Of a stretch of DNA of 32,557 nucleotides, positions 15,904 through 25,113 are shown one piece after another. Source of the stretch: BOG-1184 sp049514575 (GTDB lineage: Bacteria; Fibrobacterota; Chitinivibrionia; Chitinivibrionales; Chitinispirillaceae). The DNA is taken from NCBI GenBank assembly GCA_049514575.1, contig JBEKUX010000042.1, forward strand, positions 1-32,557, given 5' to 3'. Under the pieces are notes generated by a model. It was not told the DNA's origin. It was given only the letters and a program-made list of their open reading frames with translations, and did not search any database. Each line of letters opens with the position of its first letter. The stretch's first letter is position 1. Both the position numbers and the translations under genes were made by a program.

Positions 15904-17196
15904 TTATCTTTTAGCGATCGTCTCCCCCAGCTTCTCCAACCTCTTCCTGTATTCTTTCAAATCAAATTGTTTTATTTTCGCCACCCCGCTCTTTATCGCC
16001 GCTTCAGCCACAGCCACGCTCTCTTCCACGAGCACGCGCGGGTCGAGGGGCTTCGGGATAATATAATCCGGGCCGAACCGGAGCTCTTTTAATCCATAGG
16101 CATGGAGCACTGACTGCGGCACGCTCCCCTGCTTCGCGAGACCCGCCAGCGCGCCGGTGGCCGCCACCTTCATCTCCTCGTTGATCGTACTGGCGCGTAC
16201 GTCAAGAGCGCCGCGGAAGATGAACGGGAACCCGAGCACGTTGTTCACCTGGTTCGGATAGTCTGATCGGCCGGTCGCCATGATGAGGTCGCTCCGCACG
16301 GCGCGCGCCTCAATGTAGCCGATCTCTGGATCAGGGTTGGCCATGGCGAAAATAATAGGCCGGTCGGCCATTATTTTCACCATGGCCGGCGTTACGAGCC
16401 CGCCCACGGAAAGACCGGCGAACAGATCGGCGCCGTCCATTGCTTCCGCCAGCGAACGTCTGCCGGTCTCTGCTGCAAAAGGCTCTTTATATTTATTCAT
16501 GCCTTTTGTTCTTCCTTTATAAACCACGCCTGAACTGTCCACGAGCAGAATGTTCTCCCGTTTCACGCCGAGCCGGATATAATGCAGAGCGCATGAAATC
16601 GCGGCCGCGCCTGCGCCGGAAAAAACGATTTTCAGGTCTGCCAGCCGTTTATCCTGCAGTTCAGCGGCATTAACGAGGGCAGCGCCTGAAATGATCGCGG
16701 TGCCGTGCTGGTCGTCATGGAACACCGGGATCTTCATGGTGCGCTTCAGCTCTTCCTCTATAGTAAAACATTCAGGCGCTTTTATGTCTTCGAGGTTGAT
16801 GCCGCCGAAGGTCGGCTCAAGCAGTTGCACGGTGCGGATGATCTCAGCCGGATCTTTGGTGCCGAGTTCTATATCGAACACGTCAATGTCCGCAAACCGC
16901 TTGAAAAGGACCCCTTTTCCTTCCATGACCGGTTTTCCGGCCAGAGGCCCTATGTCGCCGAGACCGAGCACAGCGGTGCCGTCGGTAATAACGGCCACAA
17001 GATTGCCCTTTGCCGTATAACGGTACGCCGCTTCAGGATCTTTGGCAATTTCCCGGCACGGCTCAGCCACGCCTGGTGTATAGGCGAGCGACAGATCTTT
17101 CTGCGTCCGGCAGGGCTTGGAAGAGATTACTTCGATCTTGCCGTGCCTTCCGTTTTCATGGTACTCAAGTGCTTCTTTTTTATAAGACATATCCAT
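15904..17196 (-). CDS. Malic enzyme, decarboxylating (NAD(P)-dependent)
   Basis: About 430 residues from the ATG at 17196, which has a GAAAGG ribosome site; a GTG five codons earlier is rejected since that site would lie inside the gene. Family motifs in order: LSLAYTPGVAEPCREI (catalytic Tyr), VITDGTAVLGLGDIGPLAGKPVMEGKG (catalytic Lys), the metal-binding ININLEDIKAPECF-type segment (here GINLEDIKAPECF), FHDDQHGTA and the Rossmann site FSGAGAAAISCA. It converts malate to pyruvate and CO2. It is the short form without the phosphotransacetylase tail of MaeB. The fumarase alpha gene follows on the same strand after 286 bases. Cofactor choice (NAD or NADP) is not certain. Confidence 0.93.
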   Translation of the reverse strand: MDMSYKKEALEYHENGRHGKIEVISSKPCRTQKDLSLAYTPGVAEPCREIAKDPEAAYRYTAKGNLVAVITDGTAVLGLGDIGPLAGKPVMEGKGVLFKRFADIDVFDIELGTKDPAEIIRTVQLLEPTFGGINLEDIKAPECFTIEEELKRTMKIPVFHDDQHGTAIISGAALVNAAELQDKRLADLKIVFSGAGAAAISCALHYIRLGVKRENILLVDSSGVVYKGRTKGMNKYKEPFAAETGRRSLAEAMDGADLFAGLSVGGLVTPAMVKIMADRPIIFAMANPDPEIGYIEARAVRSDLIMATGRSDYPNQVNNVLGFPFIFRGALDVRASTINEEMKVAATGALAGLAKQGSVPQSVLHAYGLKELRFGPDYIIPKPLDPRVLVEESVAVAEAAIKSGVAKIKQFDLKEYRKRLEKLGETIAKR

Positions 17197-17496
17197 TATG
17201 ATACCTTTCACTTGAAAATATAATATTTATTTTTGGATTGCTGTGCCGCGTCACCCCCGGGAATTGATCTTGCCAAGTATGGAGTTTCGATTTGGGGGGA
17301 CGCTCACACTGTCTTCTCATTTAAAAAACTATCCAGCGCGCAGAGTCAGAGGCGTTTTATTGCGTGAGGTATGCGTAAGGTGCGCAAAGCGCAGTCCGAA
17401 CTTGCCGTAGGCAGGAGAGGACCGGGTCGCAACAGCGAGAGCCTGGAGCACGCCGACCCCGCCATCGGCGGGGGCACGCCCAAAAAAAATTATTTT
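17197..17496. repeat. Intergenic region with GC-rich repeat-like element
   Basis: This spacer lies upstream of malic enzyme and downstream of the radical SAM gene. The part 17330-17480 is unlike either neighbour: mixed GC-rich DNA ending in a perfect hairpin CCCCGCC-ATC-GGCGGGG near 17457-17473, then an A/T tract. Words such as GGCAGG, GCGAGAGCCT and the GGGACGCTCA 10-mer recur in the spacers at 15.8 and 18.9 kb, which suggests a dispersed repeat. No frame in it looks coding. Confidence 0.5.
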
Positions 17497-18732
17497 TTAA
17501 AATCCCTGTAATCCGCAACACCGCGTACACACCGGCATGAGCCCCTTCTTCATCTCGCGCCGGAATTTTTTGAACTCCGGCCCGTTCCAGACCGAATAGA
17601 AAGGTTGACTGTTGATATTACCGCAGGTATAATCCTGATAGTCGCGGCAGGGCGTCATGCGCCCGTCGGGCGATATTTCGGCGATAAAGTAAATGCTCTC
17701 GCAGCTCGGATACCCGCAATGCCACGTATGATCGGTATAATAGCGCCTTATCTCGCTTTCGGTCTCGATGTCCGGCAGGAACTGCGGCACGCAGGCCTTA
17801 CGGCCTGTCTTACGGCCTGCCGTGCGGCCCTTTGACATGCTCTTTATTTCGCGTATCTGTGCCGCGGTCACGGCAGGATTGACATCGCTGAAACACGACT
17901 TGAGGTATCCCCGGTGCTTCTTCGGCGTATAACCGAACCGTTTCTCGAACTCTTTTTCATGCAGTACGGCCCGTTCCTCAGGAATGAACCAGCCGAAATA
18001 GTACGGATGGAGCTGGGTGGTGCCGAGAATGAGCCGGTGGATTTCGGCCAGATGGAAAAAATTGTGGTTCGAAACCACCGAAATAGGAATGACAAGCGGG
18101 AAATGGAGTCTCCTGCGGTTCTTGATTGCTGCGGTTTTTTCAATGACCGCCATCGTCTTTTCAAAATTATCCGAACGGCCGCCGTGCGCCGGTGACCGCA
18201 TGAGGTTCTGACTGGCGCTGTCCCATCCATCCAGGCTCAGGAACAGCACGGAAAGTGCGCCGGTTTCGATCAGGTCTTCGAGGACCCGGTCAAGGTCCTG
18301 CGCGTTCGTGACGATCGAACCTTTGAGCTTATGCCGGGCAAGTTCCTCAAAAAGCGGCAACAGCGGTTTCCACATGGTGGGTTCGCCGCCCCAGATGTAA
18401 TAAAAAGGGCGGTCGCGGCGCGTTTCAGAAACGACGCGTTTGACAACGTCAAAATCCAGCTGCTGAAGCCTTTCACCTGCCTCAAGCTTGCGCCGCAGGT
18501 GGCCGTTCTCGCCCCACTGCCCGCACGACCCGCACCGCAGGTTGCATACTTCATTGACCCGGAGGGAGATCTGTCCGACAGGCAGGTCTTTCTCCGGATC
18601 GCGCCGGAGCAGATATTTGCGCACCTGCTGCGGGACCATGTGCCACGATTCGCTGTTTTTCAGGAGCTGCGGCAGGACATGACGCCTGATAAACGGCCAC
18701 GGTAACAGTGCTTTTCCTCTTAATTTAGCCAT
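17497..18732 (-). CDS. Radical SAM protein with SPASM-like C-terminal domain
   Basis: A 411-residue protein. The cluster motif CNLRCGSC (C63, C67, C70) lies in ISLRVNEVCNLRCGSCGQWG, the GGEPT motif follows in YYIWGGEPTMWKPLL, and later segments IVTNA and LFLSLDGW are as in the radical SAM barrel. The C-terminal part has many cysteines (CGYPSCESIYF, MTPCRDY, YTCGNI, CTRCCG), which fit a SPASM/twitch domain with auxiliary clusters, used in peptide or sugar modification. A short basic linker (KGRTAGRKTGRKA) between the two parts is encoded by three 12-bp repeats. No partner peptide gene is visible nearby. The reaction is unknown. Confidence 0.9.
   Translation of the reverse strand: MAKLRGKALLPWPFIRRHVLPQLLKNSESWHMVPQQVRKYLLRRDPEKDLPVGQISLRVNEVCNLRCGSCGQWGENGHLRRKLEAGERLQQLDFDVVKRVVSETRRDRPFYYIWGGEPTMWKPLLPLFEELARHKLKGSIVTNAQDLDRVLEDLIETGALSVLFLSLDGWDSASQNLMRSPAHGGRSDNFEKTMAVIEKTAAIKNRRRLHFPLVIPISVVSNHNFFHLAEIHRLILGTTQLHPYYFGWFIPEERAVLHEKEFEKRFGYTPKKHRGYLKSCFSDVNPAVTAAQIREIKSMSKGRTAGRKTGRKACVPQFLPDIETESEIRRYYTDHTWHCGYPSCESIYFIAEISPDGRMTPCRDYQDYTCGNINSQPFYSVWNGPEFKKFRREMKKGLMPVCTRCCGLQGF
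17794..17829. repeat. Three 12-bp imperfect tandem repeats inside the radical SAM gene
   Basis: GGCCTTACGGCC, TGTCTTACGGCC and TGCCGTGCGGCC follow each other without gaps. On the coding strand they give a Gly-Arg-(Lys/Thr)-(Ala/Thr) linker. As 12 is a multiple of three, the copy number can change without breaking the frame. Confidence 0.7.
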
Positions 18733-19108
18733 AGAAATAACAACTCCACCTAAAATTTCCGGGCGTTTCCCCGTTTGTAGAGACGCACGGCCGTGCGTCT
18801 CTACAAAGGATGGGACCGGTTTTTCTCATTCGGGGTTTTGCTTTCCGAACGAGATAATGTCCCGTGCATCCCCCAAACAGAGGTTCCATGCTTGGTAAAA
18901 TAGGTGTCCGGCCTGCCTGCCGACCCGCTACGCCAGCATTAGCGTGGCGAGAGCCTCGGCGCAGGCAGGGGGTGATGTCTGCTTTGCCCTGCGGTGGCTT
19001 CGCACCTGGGTCTCGCAGATTTACAGCCTCACTCCGTTTCAGCTTCCAAGGCTCGGCCATCAAAAAAATAATTTTATATTAGTTTTCAAAAATACTTAAT
19101 GCTTCACG
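18733..19108. other. Intergenic region with repeat elements
   Basis: The spacer between the ABC-F gene and the radical SAM gene holds the 34-bp palindrome (18774-18807) and a GC-rich block (about 18905-18975) with GGCCTGCCTGCCGACCCG facing GGCGCAGGCAGG, an imperfect inverted repeat. The 112-codon frame across it on the minus strand has repeat-like composition and no family motif, so I do not call it a gene. Confidence 0.5.
18774..18807. repeat. Perfect 34-bp palindrome
   Basis: TTTGTAGAGACGCACGG (18774-18790) is followed directly by its exact reverse complement, so the two arms are 17 bp with no loop. GTAGAGACGCACGGC-type palindromes occur in many bacterial genomes as dispersed REP/MITE-like elements. 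There is no T-run. Confidence 0.8.
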
Positions 19109-21034
<1,926 letters not shown>

Positions 21035-21108
21035 AGTGCGAAAGGGTCTGTAAAATACATGATTTGAGGCAGAATTCTGCTGTAAATACGGAAAAACCGG
21101 CAGACAAA

Positions 21109-21630
21109 CTACAGTGCAGCGATCGTTTTATATTTCTCCAATGCCGCTTTGATCGAATCAAATGCGATCGTTTTCATATCAACGGCCCCGTTATCAATAA
21201 TAACGAACTCACTGATCTCGTCCGAAAGACTCAGCATTTTCGCCTCCACCGGTCTGCACAGAAAAAACGTATCCGCGGTAAAATAGTCCACGCCGCAATA
21301 ATGGTAGGTATTGGCAAAGGAACCGAAATACCTCAGATCAACGATATCGAGGTTGCACTCCTCTTTTACCTCCCTGACGATCGCCTCGTCGATTGATTCC
21401 TTATAGTCCACGAAACCGCCGGGCAGGTCGAAAAAGCCCGCCTTCGGTTCGTGCGCGCGCCTGATGAGCAGAATTTTCCCCCCTATCTCGACAATGGCGG
21501 CCACCGCGGCCGCGGTATTGTGGAAATAGATATAGCCGCACGCTTCGCATTTAATTGCATTTTTCATGTAAACGTCGATTTTCGGCGACGCGCATCTGGG
21601 GCAGTAGCTGAATTGGGTAAAGGATTTCAT
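21109..21630 (-). CDS. Nudix hydrolase with N-terminal zinc ribbon
   Basis: About 173 residues from the ATG at 21630 (MKSFTQFSYCPRC); an in-frame ATG at 21702 would add 24 residues of unclear value, and neither start has a ribosome site. The zinc ribbon CPRC...CEAC (NudC/YfcD-like) is followed by the Nudix box GGFVDYKESIDEAIVREVKEECNL, in which the glycine near the end of the consensus REUxEExGU is replaced by asparagine. Catalytic glutamates in REVKEE are kept. Substrates of such proteins are nucleoside diphosphate derivatives such as NADH or ADP-ribose; the sequence does not tell which. It lies 74 bases downstream of the ABC-F start on the same strand. Confidence 0.85.
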   Translation of the reverse strand: MKSFTQFSYCPRCASPKIDVYMKNAIKCEACGYIYFHNTAAAVAAIVEIGGKILLIRRAHEPKAGFFDLPGGFVDYKESIDEAIVREVKEECNLDIVDLRYFGSFANTYHYCGVDYFTADTFFLCRPVEAKMLSLSDEISEFVIIDNGAVDMKTIAFDSIKAALEKYKTIAAL

Positions 21631-21702
21631 GGTTTGAAAATAATTGGTTAAACGGCTGTAATCGAGGGTTGCTTTAATCACAGGTCGCTTATACATCGTC
21701 AT

Positions 21703-21963
21703 GGCCAGAATCGGCGGGGAAAAACTTACTGCGAAATTTTTGGTAAGATAATCTATCCTGCCCCGCTATTTTGCCTAACGCATTGATTTTTTTATGTTTT
21801 TTTTCCTCAATTTCCCTCTGGCTTTTTAAGGATATTTATAATATATTACAAACAGGCAGTATTTTTAATAACCCGCTGTAATATTTCGCAGGGGGTGCCG
21901 TAATTTAAAGTAGTATATAACACGCAGATAAGGCTTCGGAAACGAATAGAAAAGGAGACACCT
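21703..21963. other. AT-rich divergent promoter region
   Basis: This spacer separates the minus-strand Nudix gene from the plus-strand zapB cluster. It is AT-rich with long T-runs (21785-21808) and several TATAAT-like words, for example TATATAAC near 21914. It should hold promoters for both sides, but I cannot pick one with confidence. Confidence 0.4.
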
Positions 21964-22224
21964 TTGTCCGTAGAGTTTTTAGATGAACTCGAAAAGAAAG
22001 TTGATATACTGATCAAGGATATTGAACATCTTCGCAAAGAAAATGCAGTACTCAAAGAGGAATCTGGAAAGAATTCAAGCGGTGTATCGGAAATCGAAAA
22101 AGAAAACCGCGCGCTGAAAAAAGACATCGGCGCCTGCAAGGCCGATGTCCAGACGCAGCGTGAAAAACTCAAGACAGCAGCAGAAAGAATTCAAGGGTTG
22201 ATTGCAAAAATAGAAGCAGTGTAA
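21964..22224 (+). CDS. Cell division protein ZapB-like coiled coil
   Basis: An 86-residue protein, nearly all heptad repeat: LDELEKKVDILIKDIEHL, RKENAVLKEESGK, EIEKENRALKKDIGAC and so on. ZapB is a short coiled coil that joins the Z-ring through ZapA. Length and position directly before zapA support the name, though coiled coils carry little sequence identity. The start is TTG at 21964, chosen since the AAAGGAG site (21951-21957) lies six bases before it and no ATG is available in this frame. It is the first gene of the division/RNA/isoprenoid cluster. Confidence 0.72.
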   Translation: MSVEFLDELEKKVDILIKDIEHLRKENAVLKEESGKNSSGVSEIEKENRALKKDIGACKADVQTQREKLKTAAERIQGLIAKIEAV

Positions 22225-22258
22225 TGTACGAAGACGGGTAGTACAGGGAGCTTGCAGA

Positions 22259-22564
22259 ATGGGCTCATCGATGGAAAGCGTACACGTTGTTATTTTCGGC
22301 TCGGAATATTCCATTAAGGGTGATGTTGATATCGAAACGACCAGAAAGGTTGCACGATACGTAAACTCAAAAATGGCGGAAATCCATGAGAACACAGCCT
22401 CGCGCGACAACGTAAAGATTGCCGTCCTTTCCGCGCTGAATATAGCAGGAGAGCTTTTTGAATTGAAAGACAAGAAAGAAACAGGTGCTCAGCAGATAGG
22501 TGCAATAAACGATCGTGTGTCACGCATCACGAAGAAAATTGATGCCGCACTGAAGCACGATTAA
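22259..22564 (+). CDS. zapA: Cell division protein ZapA
   Basis: A 101-residue protein with the ZapA pattern: an N-terminal strand-rich head (VHVVIFGSEYSIKGDVDIETTRKVARYVNSKMAEI), then KIAVLSALNIAGELFELK and a C-terminal coiled coil. ZapA dimers bind FtsZ and bundle filaments at midcell. A GGGAG ribosome site lies eight bases before the ATG. It follows the zapB-like gene by 34 bases. The gap of 170 bases to rny is longer than the others in this run and may hold an RNA gene. Confidence 0.82.
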   Translation: MGSSMESVHVVIFGSEYSIKGDVDIETTRKVARYVNSKMAEIHENTASRDNVKIAVLSALNIAGELFELKDKKETGAQQIGAINDRVSRITKKIDAALKHD

Positions 22565-22734
22565 AAGGAGCATCGGGTTTTCTCTCCACTCCCCCGCTTT
22601 CCGGTAAGTGCCTGTTCCGCATTCCTGCCCATCCCGAACGTGCCCTAGCACACGGTAAAAATTGCGGCGGCAAAAAATCCGCTGCCGTTGTATCATACAT
22701 TCAAACCGTTTATATCCGTTAAGGAGGCTCATAG

Positions 22735-24318
22735 ATGACGAATATTTCCAGTCTGTTCATTGCTCTGATGGCGATCTCAAGCCTGGTTCTGGGCTTCGCC
22801 ATCGGTTTTTTCTGGCAAACGCTCACCGACAAGAAATACAAGGTTGAAAAACAGCGCGAAATCCAGCAGGAGGCCGATCTCATTTTAAAAGAAGCGAAAA
22901 ATGAGGCTGAACTGCAGAAAAAAACCGCTATCCTTGAAGCGAAAGACGAGTGGTTCAAGGCGAAATCGGAATTCGAAAAGGAAGCGGTAAAAACCAGAGA
23001 GACGATACGCCAGGAGCAGACCCGGCTGAAAGAGGTGGACGTCGATGTCAAACGGCGCGAGGAGACCATTACCAAGAGGGAAACCGAATTCGCCGCCCGC
23101 GAGAATTTCCTCAATTCAAAGGAAAAAACTCTTCGGACAAAAGACAACGAACTCCTCCGGCTCATGGCCCAGGAAAACGAGAAACTCGAAAAAATGGCCC
23201 ACATGACGCAGGAAGAGGCGAAAAAGGTGCTCATGGAGAACCTTGAAAGCCAGGTGCGTTACGAGAGCGCCCAGATGATAAAGGAAATAAAAGACCAGGC
23301 CAAGAACGACGCGGACCGCGAAGCAAAAGAGATCATCGTCCAGGCCATACAGCGCAGCGCCGCCGAAACAACCATTGAATCTACCGTGTCGGTCGTGCAC
23401 CTGCCGAACGACGAGATGAAGGGCCGGATCATCGGCCGCGAAGGCAGGAACATCCGTTCGTTTGAAGAAGCGGCTGGCGTTGACGTCATTGTCGATGACA
23501 CCCCTGAAGCGGTGATTATCTCCGGGTTCGACCCGATCCGCCGGGAAGTGGCCCGCATGGCGCTCGAAAAATTGATCGGCGACGGACGCATCCATCCGGG
23601 ACGCATCGAGGAACTCATCAAGAAAAGCGAAAAAGAACTTGAGAAAAATATCAAAGAAATCGCCGAAGAAGTAATCTTTGAACTCGATGTCCACGGCATC
23701 AAACCAAATCTTGTGGAAATGCTCGGACGACTTAAATACCGCACCTCCTATGGTCAGAATGTGCTGCAGCACAGCAAGGAAGTGGCAATGCTGGCCGGAC
23801 TCATGGCGTCGGAACTCGGTCTGGATCCGAAAACGGCGGTGCGTGCAGGGCTTCTCCACGACATTGGAAAAGCCATTGACCGCGAAACCGAAGGGACCCA
23901 TTCGCAGCTCGGCGCCGAACTCGCGGCAAAGAACGGCGAAAACCAGATCATCTGCAATGCGATCGCCGCCCATCACGAAGACGTCCCGCCTATTTCGGTC
24001 TATCCTGTTCTTATCCAGGCCGCAGACACTATTTCGAGCACCCGGCCGGGCGTACGGCGCGAGACGCTCTCCAACTATGTCAATCGTCTGACACATCTGG
24101 AAGAGATCGCCGATTCGTTCCGCGGGGTGAGCAAAACGTATGTGATTCAGGCGGGACGCGAGATACGTGTCATGGTGGAACCAGAACAGGTGAATGATGC
24201 GCAGGCAGAAGAGTTGGCCGGACAGATATCGAAGAAAATTCAGGATGAAATGGAGTATCCGGGGCAGATCAAGGTGACGATCATCCGGGAACTGCGGTTC
24301 ACGGAATTCGCAAAGTAA
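22735..24318 (+). CDS. rny: Ribonuclease Y
   Basis: A 527-residue endoribonuclease that starts mRNA decay at the membrane. The N-terminal helix (about 5-28, SSLFIALMAISSLVLGFAIG) anchors it; a long charged coiled coil covers about 35-200; the KH domain has GRIIGREGRN (230-239); the HD domain has HD at 375-376 in GLLHDIGKAID, with HHEDVPP further on. The AAGGAGG ribosome site before the ATG is strong. Length matches the family (about 520). It precedes ymdB with three bases between, as in many genomes. Confidence 0.97.
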   Translation: MTNISSLFIALMAISSLVLGFAIGFFWQTLTDKKYKVEKQREIQQEADLILKEAKNEAELQKKTAILEAKDEWFKAKSEFEKEAVKTRETIRQEQTRLKEVDVDVKRREETITKRETEFAARENFLNSKEKTLRTKDNELLRLMAQENEKLEKMAHMTQEEAKKVLMENLESQVRYESAQMIKEIKDQAKNDADREAKEIIVQAIQRSAAETTIESTVSVVHLPNDEMKGRIIGREGRNIRSFEEAAGVDVIVDDTPEAVIISGFDPIRREVARMALEKLIGDGRIHPGRIEELIKKSEKELEKNIKEIAEEVIFELDVHGIKPNLVEMLGRLKYRTSYGQNVLQHSKEVAMLAGLMASELGLDPKTAVRAGLLHDIGKAIDRETEGTHSQLGAELAAKNGENQIICNAIAAHHEDVPPISVYPVLIQAADTISSTRPGVRRETLSNYVNRLTHLEEIADSFRGVSKTYVIQAGREIRVMVEPEQVNDAQAEELAGQISKKIQDEMEYPGQIKVTIIRELRFTEFAK

Positions 24319-24321
24319 TCT

Positions 24322-25113
24322 ATGAGAATTCTTTTCATCGGAGACGTTTTCGCGGACATCGGCCGACGGGTGCTTGCGGAAAAGCTTGCACCGCTGATCG
24401 ATGAACTGAAAATCGACTGTTGTATCGCCAACGGGGAAAACACTGCGGGAGGCCGCGGTTGTACCGGCAATCTGGTTAAAAAACTCCGTAAGTATGGCGT
24501 TAACATTATCACCGGCGGCAATCACTCCTTCACTGTTCCCGACAATGATGCTTCGTTCATGGACGAGCCGTATGTTCTGCGGCCAATCAACTATCCCCCG
24601 GGCAATATCGGCCACGGGTCCGCGCTTATTACGCTCGAAAACGGAAAGACCGTCGGCGTGGTCAACCTTCAGGGCCGCACTTTTCACCATGAGTCACTCG
24701 ATTGCCCTTTCCGTACGGGAAAAGCCGCAATCGAAGAACTTCGCACAACGACGAAGGTCATTATCGTCGATTTTCATGCCGAAGCAACGAGCGAAAAACT
24801 TGCTTTTGCGACCTATATCGACGGCCTGGCAAGCGACGTACTCGGCACCCACACTCATGTCCAGACTGCCGACGAACGCATTCTCAAGGGCGGGACCGCA
24901 TTCATCACCGACGCCGGCATGACCGGTCCCGAGGAATCAATCATCGGTATGAATGCAGAACAGATCGTGCGTCACTTTCTCTATCAGACCCACACGCGGT
25001 TCGAGCCCTCTTCCAAAGGCGCCATGCTGAACGCCGTGGTGATCGAGGTCGAAGAAGAAAGCGGAAAATCCTGCTGCATAACTCGCATTTTTGAGCGGAT
25101 ATCATTCCAATGA
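24322..25113 (+). CDS. ymdB: YmdB-like metallophosphoesterase (TIGR00282 family)
   Basis: A 263-residue protein with the metal ligands of the family: Asp8 in FIGDVF, Glu39 and Asn40 in ANGEN, Asn67 and His68 in TGGNHSF, His152 in DFHAEATSEK and His177/His179 in GTHTHVQTADERIL. In Bacillus subtilis YmdB hydrolyses 2',3'-cyclic nucleotides and affects biofilm and sporulation decisions, probably together with RNase Y. Here its start lies three bases after the rny stop and its stop overlaps the xseA start (ATGA), so coupled expression is likely. Confidence 0.95.
   Translation: MRILFIGDVFADIGRRVLAEKLAPLIDELKIDCCIANGENTAGGRGCTGNLVKKLRKYGVNIITGGNHSFTVPDNDASFMDEPYVLRPINYPPGNIGHGSALITLENGKTVGVVNLQGRTFHHESLDCPFRTGKAAIEELRTTTKVIIVDFHAEATSEKLAFATYIDGLASDVLGTHTHVQTADERILKGGTAFITDAGMTGPEESIIGMNAEQIVRHFLYQTHTRFEPSSKGAMLNAVVIEVEEESGKSCCITRIFERISFQ

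Noticed and set aside
15740..16066. 108-codon plus-strand frame at the end of malic enzyme
   Set aside because: Half is antisense to malic enzyme and the rest is the GC-rich spacer element; no protein motif is seen.
17457..17496. GC-rich hairpin next to an A/T tract as a terminator for the radical SAM gene
   Set aside because: On the transcribed strand the T-run comes before the hairpin, which is the wrong order for an intrinsic terminator.
18725..19063. 112-codon minus-strand frame
   Set aside because: It spans the palindrome and GC-rich repeat block, has repeat-like composition and no ribosome site or homology I can name.
23116..24690. 524-codon minus-strand frame across rny and ymdB
   Set aside because: It is antisense to two clear genes, rich in His/Arg/Phe in the way of shadow frames, and has no motif.
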